Source: Platanthera guangdongensis | Lineage: Eukaryota; Streptophyta; Magnoliopsida; Asparagales; Orchidaceae | NCBI GenBank assembly: GCA_039583875.1 | Contig: CM077157.1 | Span: forward strand, 76,384,346 to 76,448,345 | DNA: 64,000 nt | Direction: 5' to 3' | Shown here: positions 54,718-64,000 of the stretch, in pieces | Layout: each line of letters starts with the position of its first letter | Numbering within the stretch: position 1 is the stretch's first letter | Translations under genes and position numbers: made by a program | Notes under the pieces: model-generated | The model's database searches: none | Told to the model about the DNA's origin: nothing | What the model saw: only the letters and a program-made list of their open reading frames with translations

Positions 54718-56356
54718 TGTTGGGTATTGTATCCACAATTACCTGGATTTGAGGAAGCCACCTGTCAAGCTAAGATGAATTCACAATGTATTTGATGAAA
54801 CATCTTAAGTTGTACTTGCAGCTCCTCCACGCTAAGTGCACACCAATGTCAGGGTGCAGTAGGTCAATATACACGGGTCTGCACGACGTAATCCCTCGTT
54901 GAGCAGATCAGTGTGTTGGCCTACGTGTACTCTCTCTATTGGAGTGCACTTACTTTCAAGTACAGGGCCATGCTTATGCAAGAGAAGACAAGGAGCAAGG
55001 ATGGGTCAAGGAGCAGCTCTTGAGTGGAATGACGGAAATCCGTCTAAGTCAAAGTCGACGAGAATCACCAAGTGATTCTCGCCGATTCGGCGAGAATCAC
55101 TAGTGATTCTCGCCGAATCGACGAGAATCATTAGTGATTCTCGCCGACCCCTTCTGGCTACCTCAAAACGGTGCCAAGTAAGATTCGGCGAGAATCACTA
55201 GTGATTCTCGCCGAACCAGTGGTTAAGCAGCTCATGAATACCAAGTGAAAATCGCTGAGAATCAATAAGTGATTCGGCGAGAATCACTAGCGATTCTCGA
55301 TGAATCGTCGAGAATCACTAGGTGATTCTCGCCGATTCGTCGAGAATCACCTGCGATTCTCGCCGATTTTCACTTAGCGTTTTCTCGGGATGCTGCTGGA
55401 CCGGATTCTGCCGCTGGACTAGTTTGAACCGGATTTCGGGTTTCTACTTGTGGGACCCACAACGGTCATATTGTATGGGTCTTCAATGTATAAATACATG
55501 GGTATTTTTGAACAGTAACAGGGCGAAGAAAACCAGACACACGCGAGCACGGAAAAACCCTAGATCCCCGCTTCTGCTCCGCTCCGCCGCCGCCGCTCGC
55601 GTCAAGTGGTCGCCGCTGTTGATCGCGTCTCTTCCCGATCTCCGGCGACAGAAGCTTAGCCAAGCTTAGAGTCTCACGCGTCTATCTAGAGATCTCTTGT
55701 CTCTCGATTTGTAGATCGGGAAAGTGTTCCCCGTCCGAATCGATCGAGACGACCGATCCTCGTGTGACCGTTGGAAGACCAAGCTAGCTTCGCTACAAAG
55801 TTTGGATCTCCAAGTTCAGCAGCCGCTCATCATCATAGCCGCCGATCCCGAAGCTAGCCGCCGCTCGTGTTGCCGCCGCCGGTTCCGGGGAGATCCTCTC
55901 TAAGAGAGACCAAGGTTGTAGACTCTTCGTTGACTTCACGAACACGTCGTCGAACGAAGAGGAACACTGTAGTCTCCTAACGAAGTTTGTATCTCGTGTA
56001 CATTCTATATTTACTTTTGTTATAAAGGAACGATTGTTCCGTGTTGTAAGGGTTGAGTGCAACCCGTTTTGTGGGAGTGTTGACTCTCACGTGTGGAAGG
56101 GTTCCTTCCGATAGTGCAGGGATTGGATTTCAATCCTGTTGGAGAAGAGACCGAGTCGTCCCTTGTTGGGAGATAGGTCGAAGGGGGAAAGTGGATGTAC
56201 CCAAGTCGGGGAACCACTATAAATTGCCTGTGTATTCTGTGTGCTGTGTTTTTTATTTTTATTGTGCAGGTACATTCGTAAATTCCACAAAAGCGCTACT
56301 CGTCACCTATTCCCCCCCACCATAGGTGCACATAGTTGACACTAGGTGGACTTTCA
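54718..56356 (+). repeat. element C 3' LTR
   Basis: 1639 bp, paired with 47783-49394. TATA box near 55489-55496; array at 55055-55380; hairpin arms at 56304-56310 and 56322-56328 with a shorter C run than the 5' copy. Confidence 0.95.
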
Positions 56357-56361
56357 AAACT

Positions 56362-57451
56362 TCCTACAAGAGTTGTAAAAATGGTTTTTACAAAACAAAG
56401 TAGATTGTAATAACAATCTTCTTCAGATCTTAGAGACTCAATCTTCTTCCTTGCTGGAATGTAAATCTTGAAAAAAACGTAGAAGGAGAAAACTTGAAAA
56501 CTTGATCTGATATGAGAATCGACTAGATCTTGGAGAAATTCTTGGAGAATTTGAGAGAAGAAATCTTGTCGACACTTTCTTCAAGAGGAATAGTGATTTT
56601 AAGAGGTCTGCGATGAGAGCTTTTGTGTGTGAATTAGTCAACAGAAATTTGCGAATTTACTGGCACGTTCATGATTAGGGTTCTCTGAAATTAACCCTTA
56701 AACTATTTATAGAGATTCCTCTCCAAACAGCTAGGATGAAACTTTAGGACGGAGCTCCACATGTACTATGCATGGCCAGTGTCCTAAAGGAAAGCCATCA
56801 CAGAATTGAAATTGAAAGCCCGTTAAGTCCATTCATCGAGTCTTCACGTGACATCTCCAGAAGACTCGACGAATTACTTAATCACTCAATGAAATACTCG
56901 AATCAATTCGACAAAAAGACTTGGCTGAAAATTGAATCAAAATAAAGCTTCTGTTCAGTGTCCATGTGACCTCTCGAGAGTACGTGACGAATTCGTCGAG
57001 TATTCATAAGAGATCAATAGATCACTCAACAAATTTAACTCAACCAAAACAGAAAATGATTTTTGAGACTTTCAGAAACTTTCAGAGTAAACTCGACGAA
57101 TTGCCTGAATGCTCATGTGAGATCTCGACGAATGACACGAGTCTTCACGTGAGTACTTGATGAATTTTAGTTACAAAAATTCTGACTGTCTTGAACTCAG
57201 CAAGCAGTCCTTCCTTGATTCTTCTATTGCACTTACAGATGAAGTACACCCCAATAGAGAGATTACACATGAGTCAACACTATGTGCTACATAATGAGGA
57301 ATTACATTACATAATCTTATGTTTTATGACTCATTGTAATATGACATTAGTTTGTACATAGCAATTAAAGTCCTGCAAGTGCATAATTAGAATGCAACAT
57401 CAAATATAATCTCAATTTATCTTAGTTCAAGTGAGATTTCTTCAAATCAAG
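56362..57451 (-). repeat. element G: Sirevirus-like LTR, right part
   Basis: This continues the LTR begun at 47422. It has a TATA box on the minus strand (complement of CTATTTATAG near 56703-56712), a sparse inverted-repeat array at about 56830-57170 (ACTCGACGAATT and GACGAATTCGTCGAG types) and ends with sequence similar to the inner LTR end of B (CATCAAATA...ATCTTAG). About 25-35 expected terminal bases are missing because H starts at 57452. Its interior would lie beyond the window. No gene here. Confidence 0.65.
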
Positions 57452-58229
57452 TGAAGGTCTTTAGTTTCAAGAGTAGCAAAACACCTAGAGGGGGGGGGGG
57501 GATGAATAGGTTTTTAAGTCTTTTTAAACTTTTATTGTTCTTTGGGTGAGTTGTGATTTAGTTATACTTAGCTTTTATGACAATCACAAGCAACACACAG
57601 AAAGTTTATAGTGGTTCCCCACTTATAGGTACATCCACTGTCCCTCCCACCTTTCTAACAGTTTCTTAGACAATGAAACTTCTCCAACTTAGCTCAAAAG
57701 AGCTTACAACTCAAATCCCTCACAATCTCTCTGACTCTTCCAAGTCCCACACTCATGCATAAAGCCCTACCTGTTGGAACCGAGATTCGGCTCCACGTAC
57801 AGTTTAGACCTAGGGTGCTACTAAAACATACTTCTCCTGAGCCGTCCCTTGGTGAGATACTTGAATTTGGAAGATGACTCTTGGCTCTAACATGGAGATC
57901 CCACCTCACACCCGGAAAACCTTTGAGATCTCTCCCTCCCTAGCCAATGCTAAGCTAGGTGCCTTGGAGGATGAAAGAAGAAGATGAGGAGTGGTGAAAA
58001 ACTGATCCCTCTCCAAGTCACCCCAAGGGTCTATTTATAGATATTTGGGGATGGCCTGCCAATAGTGCCATCATACTGCTGTGAAATTACTGGAATACCC
58101 CGGGGATGGTCTGCCAACAACAAAACTCCGCTGTTCTGAACAGCTATTCGCAGCCCGCCCGGGGCAAAATAGCAAACCCTCAAGTCGGGCGAGCTGCTTA
58201 AGCCGGGCGAGCTGCTCAAGCCGGGCGAG

Positions 58230-58750
58230 CACTAGGGCCAGGGCGGGTACCGACCTCACGCCGCACCCGCCCCATAAAGAGGGGTCGGGGTGGGTGCCAA
58301 CTTCATGTCGCACCCACCCCCTGAAGAGGTGCCGGGGCGTGTGCCGGCCTCCCGCCGCACCCACCCCATAGAACAAGGCCGGGGCGAGTACCAACCTCCC
58401 GCCGTACTCGCCCCCTAGAGAAAGAGCCGGGACTGGTGCCGGCCTCCCGCCACACCCGCCCGCTGAAACTGGCCGGGACGACTACCGGCCTTCTGCCATA
58501 CTCACCCCCTATAGAAGGGGCTGGGGCGGGTGCCGGCCTCCCGCCGCACCCGCCCCTGAAACTGGCCGGGGCGAGTACCAGCCTCCCGCCGTATTTGCCC
58601 CTTAGAGAAGGGTTCGGGGAGGGTGCCGGCCTCCCACCGCACCCACCCCCCTGAAACAGGACTTGGCAGGTGCCGGCCTCCCGTCGCACCCGCCCCCTAA
58701 AGGAGGGGTCGGGGCGAGTGCCGGCCTCCCACCACACACGCCCCCCTAAA
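58230..58750. repeat. GC-rich hairpin array, H unit 1
   Basis: About eleven units of 43-50 bases: a GGCCGGGG-type start, left arm such as GCGGGTGC, a spacer CGGCCTCCCGCC, right arm GCACCCGC, then CCCCCTGAA or CCCCCTAGAGAAG. In several units both arms change together, for example GCGAGTAC with GTACTCGC and GTGGGTGC with GCACCCAC. Confidence 0.85.
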
Positions 58751-59159
58751 GGAGTACACCAAGCACTAGCAAGCTAGGCAAATTTTTTTTCGAGCCGTCC
58801 CTTGGTGAGAGACTTTAATTTGGAAGATGACCCTTGACTATAGCATGGAGGTCCCACCTCGCACCCGGAGGACCTTTGAGATCTCCCCCTTCCTAGCTAA
58901 TGCTGAGCTAGGTGCCTTGGAGGATGAAGGAAGAAGATGAGGAGTGGTGAAAAACAGATCCCTCTCTAAGGCACCCCAAGGGTCGATTTATAGATTTTTG
59001 GGGATGGCCTGCGAATAGCGCAATCCTGCTACTCTGAAATTACTCAAAAACCACGGTGCTGGTTTGCCAATAGCCAAACTCCACTATTTTGAACAGCTAT
59101 TCGCAGCCCACCAGGGGCAAAATAGCAGACCCTCAAATCGGGCGAGCTACTCAAGCCGG

Positions 59160-59835
59160 GCGAGCACTAGGGCGGGGGCGGGTGCAGGCCTCCCGCTGCA
59201 CCTGCCCCCTAAAATAGGCCGGGGTATGTGCCGACCTCCCGCCGCACCAGTCCCCCTGAAGGAGGGGCTGGGGCGAGTGCCGGCCTCCCGCTGCACTCTC
59301 CCACTGAAGAGGGACCGGGGCGGGTGTCGGCCTCCCGCTGCACCCGTCCCCGAGAACAAGGCTGAGGCGAGTGACGGCCTCCCACCACACTCGCCCCCTA
59401 GATAAGCGACCAAGGCGGGTGCAGGCCTCCTACTGCCCCCTCCCCCTAAAACTGGCCGGGGCAAGTACCAGCCTCCCATCGTACTCGCCCCCTAGAGAAG
59501 GGGCCAAGGTGGGTGTCGGCCTCCCGCCGCACCCTCCCCCTGAAACTAGTCGAGGCGAGTACCAGCCTCCCACCATACTCGCCCCCTAGAGGATGGGTCG
59601 GTGCGGGTGTCGGCCTCCCGCCGCCCCCGCCCCCTGAAACTGGTTGGGGAGTGTACATGCCTCATGCCGTATGTGCCCCCTAGAGAAGGTGATGGGCGGG
59701 TGCCGGCCTCCCGCCGCACCCGCCCCCGTGAAACAGGCCGGGGCGGGTACCGACCTCCCCCTTCACCCGCCCCCTGAAGGAGGGGACGGGGCGAGTGCCA
59801 GCCTCCCACTGCACTGGCCCCCTGAAGGAGTACAC
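59160..59835. repeat. GC-rich hairpin array, H unit 2
   Basis: About fourteen units like those of unit 1. GCGGGTGC/GCACCCGC and GCGAGTAC/GTACTCGC classes recur, partly in alternation, with some decayed arms. Confidence 0.82.
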
Positions 59836-60759
59836 CAAGAACTAGCAAGTTAGGCAAATATTTCCTCCCCCGACTAGTATATCAGGCAGATCAATAATAA
59901 ATTGCCCTCCAAGAGTGCAAAAACCACCTAAAGGCTTACAAATGTATATCAAGTCTTACACCTTGATTGGGGACCCCGCTCCGCAAATATGTGGTTCTAC
60001 ATTACCCCTCAGAGATATAATCTCCGACCACACAGGCACAAAGACCTACCACTCAGAGATAAAATCTCATACCACTCATGCACAAAGGCCCTACCTCAGA
60101 CTTTAATTCAAAGTCCTACAACTTAGATCCAAACTAGATCCTACCTCAGATTCAACTATTGAATCCTACATCTCAGATCTACATAATGATCATATATTCA
60201 GCCTTTATAAGTTTAGGCTTACACTCAGATCAAAATGATCCTACAAAAGAATAGGGGGTTGTTGATGATGTTTGACACCAAAGCTAGAGTCTCTGCATCT
60301 TCCTTCTTCTGAATAGAGATTTTCTCTGTCCTATCTCCTTCACAGCTTCAAGTATGGTTCTTCAAGAAAGTTCAGCTTGAGATGTCAAATTACTACAACT
60401 AGGGTTTGCCTTTGCTGTAACTTGCTGTTGAAGATCAACAACTAACTGTTAGTAATTTCAGATTAGTGACTTAAACAACTCCAGGCTCTACAACTTTCTC
60501 GAGAGGAGGAAGATGAAGTTCAGTTCTTCTCCAAAAATTAACATTAATTTCCTGATCTGATTTCTTTTCTATCCCGCCGTCCGACGACTCTTTGAGCATC
60601 GGGACCAGCAGTAGTTAGTAACTGCAACCTTTCTTTAGCATTAAATGTAGTACAACAGGCAAGCGACGCCATTTGTCGTGTACTATAGACTTCCCGCAAC
60701 ATTTGAATTTCTATTGACGTCAGCACCTGTGGTCTTAGTCAAATTCAGACAATTCACCA

Positions 60760-61430
60760 TAGACGTTGAGTGAATGCTTATCACTCAATGCAAAAACACT
60801 TAGCCAAATATTTTGCAGCACAAGGCATTGAGTGATCAGTCATCACTCAACAAATATAGACTTTTATGGTCTAACTGATTAGGCGTTGAGTGAACCTTCA
60901 TCACTCAATGCATTTGTACTTAGCAGATTTTCTATGAATGGAGACATCGTGTGATGCTTCTACACTCAACGCATTCTACCTTAGCCTGCAATCTTGCTGA
61001 GGTGTTGAGTGAACAACATTCACTCAACGCTTCTGTACTTTGTTTAATTTCTTATTGAGTTTGTGTTGAGTGAACTGCCTTCACTCAACGATTCTGGACT
61101 TAGACAGTTTTTCTATCTACTTCTTCTGAGGCTTTGACATCACTCTGTTCTGTCGACGATTTCTTCTTGAGGTGTTGATTGAACTGCCTTCACTCAATGA
61201 TTATGGACTTAGACAGATTTCTTGGCAGATTCTTCCGCGGCTTTGACTGCTTGAGCTTTATTCAACGCTTCTGTCTCTGGGCATTGAGTGAACTACCTTC
61301 ACTCGACACCTATGGACTTAGGCATATTTCTGCCTTGCCAATGTTGAGGCTTTGACTGTCTAGTCTTTACTCAACTCTTTTGTCTATCTGGCGTTGAGTG
61401 AACTGGCTTCACTCAACTCCTATGGACTTA
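60760..61430. repeat. TTGAGTGAA...TTCACTCAA dyad array in H LTR
   Basis: About ten units with GTTGAGTGAAC and TTCACTCAACGC arms 4-8 bases apart, spaced 60-80 bases. The linkers contain GGACTTAGNCAGATTTCT. This is the H counterpart of the arrays in A, B, C, S and G. Confidence 0.85.
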
Positions 61431-61624
61431 GACAGATTTCTGTCTTGTCAGCATCTTTCCTTATATCCACATATCATTGTTACTTAGACTACCTATCTAA
61501 TCAGTGTAACAAGAGACCACCTGCATACATAGAATTTAAAGCATGCATCAGATACAAACATGTGTATACCATTGTCCTGTAGGCCTTCTTCAAATCTAGG
61601 ACATTGGGAACAATGGACCCAACA

Positions 61625-61639
61625 ATCTCCCCCTATTTG
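61625..61639 (-). other. polypurine tract of element H
   Basis: ATCTCCCCCTATTTG, identical to that of B, touches the LTR. Confidence 0.9.
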
Positions 61640-61806
61640 AAGAAATCAAAACCTAGGACAATGATATACACCAACACATAAACAACATGTAAAACATTTT
61701 AGCAGACAGAAATAATGTAAATACATCCAAACATCTGATTTTCATAAAATAGAAGGAACGATTTTTTTATAATGTTTATAATACAAAATTGACACAATTC
61801 CTTCAG

Positions 61807-64000
61807 CCCTTAAGAAATAAAAGAAACATTTTTAGATTTCTGGTTCTCTTATCATTATGCCCCTGCTGGGCTTCTTGGTTGCTTTCTCTTTACTGTCTTC
61901 TGACTCCTTTTCTCCCTACCTTTTGGAAGTAGTTGTATGGCTTTTGGAAATATTTTACAGGCTCCACAACATCTGTTGGCAGAGTGCATAGCCACTTGTC
62001 CTTCTTGAACTTCCTTCTATCTATTTCATTCTTTTCAAGCTTAGGCCATTCAAGAGAGCTGTAGAGCTTTCCCCTTTCTGTCTTCTTGTTCTTAAAAAGA
62101 TCCCAGGAAGACAGAATAATAATCCTTGATTGAGTACTCCATTGTTCAAAATCATGTCTTGCCTCCATCTCTTCCTCGAATATTTTCTTGCTCATCCTGG
62201 AAGCATCTTCTTCCTCAACAACAGATTTACCTTTTGCCCTTAACTCTTGCTCAATAGTGGGGCTGAATGTAGGACCTTCAACTGATGTATCATACCGTGC
62301 TCCGTCTTTAGTATCATACTATTGAGTGTTATACTATTGATTGTCATACTGTTGAATATCATACAGTTCTGCATGCTGATCAGGGTATTGTGTACCATAG
62401 TTCCCTTCTTGTAGTGCTTGATGAATCTGGTGAGGAATAATAGGGATATTATCATATGATAGCAATTCAAGCCCAAATGATCCCCTTAGCACATTGGCAG
62501 TCTAGACAATATTTTCAGTGTTGGCGTTTATGACATCCTTCTCCCTTTTTTGACTTCTTCACATATCTTTTGAGTCAGGGAGGTGCTGGCCTTAGTCAAA
62601 TGACTATCCAGATGATCAATGCCAAGGGTGACATGATTCTTGACTTCAATAGATGATCATCTAGAACCTGAGCACAAGCATCCATTCTTCTTTCAAGAAT
62701 TGTCTTGTGCTTTTCCAACAGTGCCTTCTCTGCATTGTGGGCTGCCAGCAAGTTTCCAGAGAAAATGTTCTAATTTTCCATAAGTGCATCGTGAAGAGTT
62801 CTGAGCTCTACTAACTTGTACCGAGTAAAGTCAACTACAGGTGCTGCTCTCAAGAAAAATTTTACAGCCTAGGCCTTGAGCAGATTGACCTCAAATTTAC
62901 TAGATTTGATCTCTGTTGATAGCTCATTCCTGAGGTTCTTGACTGAGTCATCAACAAAACTTTCCAGCTGCCTTCTCTGGTCATATAGTAACCCTTTCAG
63001 CTGAGCCAGGAATGTTCCGGATATTTGATCAGTTTGATGAGATATGCCTTCATCACAAATTGGTTATTGCTCTGGCCTGATATCTTCTCTTATAACAAAG
63101 TCAGCCACATCAAAATCTGAAGAGTGCTGAGTTCCCATATTATTAGCAGCAGCAGCTGTTTCCTTATCTGATTCTGAAGACTCTATATTGTAAATAATGC
63201 CTTGACTAGGGAGTTCAGGTTAAATCTCCCCCTCAATCTCTGTCATGTCCATAGGGACATCCAGGGCATCAGATGTGATAGTGTCTGTAGGTGGTGCATT
63301 TACAAGAGGAAACTGAATATATTTTTGCAAAATCTATATTTGTTCCCCCTCATCAAGAGCTTCTTCCATCCCTTGTTCTAGCAGTTGCTCCCCCTCACTT
63401 TGAGGGTTGTATCCACCTTGTGGTACTTAGTCTTTGGGAGTAGTATCTTCTTCATTTGGAGCTGGAGTTGTGATAATCTCCTTTACTATCTCCTCAAATA
63501 TCTTATTCACTATTTCTTCAGCAACTTATTCAATAACTTCCACTGGATGTATATCCATTTCCTCCTCAACAACAAGATCTTCAGATTGATTTCTACTCAC
63601 TTGAATCCATGGTGCAGGTTTAGATGAAATTGACACCTGGGAACTCATGTCACTCCTAATCTTATCAGTGGATTGAGTAAGCTCTGGATCATGAGGCTCT
63701 TCCTCAGCCTGCTCTGAAGAGCTGCTATCTATACTTTCCTCTAGAATTATGATTGCCTTTTTCTTCTTCTTGGAGGATGACTGTTGTTGTGGTTGCAAAA
63801 CTCTTTCCCACCTCTCAAGAATCTTAGAATCCATCCTCCTCATGCGGTGGATTCTTGTTCCTAGCCTTAAGTTAAGGATCCCCGGAACACTCTTAAGTAG
63901 AAACAGAGAAAGAATTCTACCCAGGTTTGGCTCTAGGAGATATTCTATAATTATGTCAAACACAACTCTTCCCGAATCAGTCTTTTTGGAGAGGATAATC
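61807..64000 (-). pseudogene. element H third ORF, 5' end outside the window, broken
   Basis: At the window edge a minus frame contains PNLGRILSLFLL and DSKILERWERVLQ, parallel to FGRIISLYLNQL and SVFDRWERHIG of B. An acidic Ser/Glu-rich part follows to a stop near 63526. The middle (62200-63520) is in several frames with stops. The last part (62195-61890) has IIILSSWDLFKNKKTERGKLYSSLEW, parallel to the C-terminal block of B and C. The gene is therefore a decayed relative of the B/C third ORF. Whether H has pol cannot be seen here. Confidence 0.7.

Larger units (their letters stand above)
47783..56356 (+). mobile_element. element C: non-autonomous Sirevirus-like retrotransposon with gag and third ORF but no pol
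   Basis: It is the same family as B on the opposite strand. LTRs are 1612 and 1639 bp; most of the length difference is one ~28-base array unit, and about 18 substitutions separate them (near 1.1%). The 5.3-kb interior holds gag, a 1.1-kb spacer and the third ORF. No pol motif occurs in any frame. Target copies are perfect. It is inserted inside LTR G. Confidence 0.95.
57838..59876 (-). repeat. tandem duplication in H LTR including the promoter
   Basis: Unit 1 (57838-58790) and unit 2 (58791 to about 59876) both start GAGCCGTCCCTTGGTGAGA and end CTAGCAAG(C/T)TAGGCAAAT. Each has a TATA box on the minus strand (complements of CTATTTATAG 58031-58040 and CGATTTATAG 58984-58993) and then its own GC-rich hairpin array. 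The copies differ by many substitutions, so the duplication is not recent. Long frames in this part are by-products of the GC-rich repeats. Confidence 0.8.
57452..61624 (-). repeat. element H 3' LTR, unusually long
   Basis: About 4.17 kb. In plus-strand order: a hairpin-like site ACCTA (57483-57487) and TAGGT (57507-57511) around a long G run; the conserved block 57610-57639; a tandem duplication 57838-59876 with a TATA box in each copy; AT-rich sequence 59880-60750; a TTGAGTGAA/TTCACTCAA array 60760-61430; and the inner end. A further insertion inside it cannot be excluded, since no partner LTR is in view. Confidence 0.7.
57452..64000 (-). mobile_element. element H: Sirevirus-like retrotransposon, right end outside the window
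   Basis: The 3' LTR (57452-61624) starts TGAAGGTCTTTAG and ends ACCCAACA, followed by the shared polypurine tract and a minus-strand third ORF that runs to the window end. Start alignment with B and G (TGAAAG ... CACCTA ... G run ... TAGGT) supports the boundary. The five bases before it are TCAAG, but the other target copy is not in the window. Confidence 0.8.

Noticed and set aside
58071..59857. Several long open frames in the GC-rich part (Pro/Arg/Gly-rich)
   Set aside because: They occur on both strands, follow the minisatellite unit and match no family. GC-rich repeats lack stop codons by composition.

Overview
This window looks like nuclear DNA of a flowering plant, from a repeat-rich (probably heterochromatic) region. 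Almost every base after about 1.69 kb can be assigned to nested LTR retrotransposons of known plant lineages: Sirevirus-type Ty1/copia, other Ty1/copia, and chromovirus and Tat-like Ty3/gypsy. I see no intact host gene, no tRNA or rRNA gene and no DNA transposon. The species cannot be told from the sequence. Element letters below are mine.

Layout. 1-1690: AT-rich flank with a GC-rich island but no recognisable gene. From about 1690 to 47421 an old, decayed plus-strand gypsy element (F, gag of Tat-like type) serves as host for later insertions. Into it went: A (2285-19087, plus, Sirevirus-like copia with gag, pol and a large third ORF, TSD TCAAC), whose 3' LTR was hit by I (14122-18811, minus, copia with an intact pol but no gag, TSD CTGCA); S (19500-20743), a solo LTR with TSD CGCGC; and E (21411-46693, minus, chromodomain gypsy). 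E was itself hit by B (23793-32203, minus) and D (36135-43965, plus, decayed copia, TSD GAATG). At 47422 a minus-strand Sirevirus-like LTR (G) begins; it was split by C (47783-56356, plus, TSD AAACT). From 57452 to the window end lies another minus-strand Sirevirus-like element (H), with a very long LTR and the 3' half of its third ORF.

How the parts relate. B and C are two copies of one non-autonomous family. Both carry gag and the third ORF but no protease, integrase, reverse transcriptase or RNase H. I is the reverse case: intact pol, no gag. The third ORFs of A, B, C and H share a conserved N-terminal block, and B, C and H also share a C-terminal block. The Sirevirus-like families share the polypurine tract, an initiator-Met-tRNA primer site where visible, a conserved block of about 30 nt, and a hairpin with a C-rich loop just before the LTR end whose arm sequence differs between families while pairing is kept. 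Each family also has its own array of short inverted repeats. In A the array unit occurs in the LTRs, inside the gag reading frame and in the leader of the third ORF. LTR divergence counted by eye (I about 0.8%, C about 1.1%, A about 2%) agrees with the order of nesting. Coordinates of LTR ends and target-site duplications were read base by base; lineage names rest on motif recognition only.
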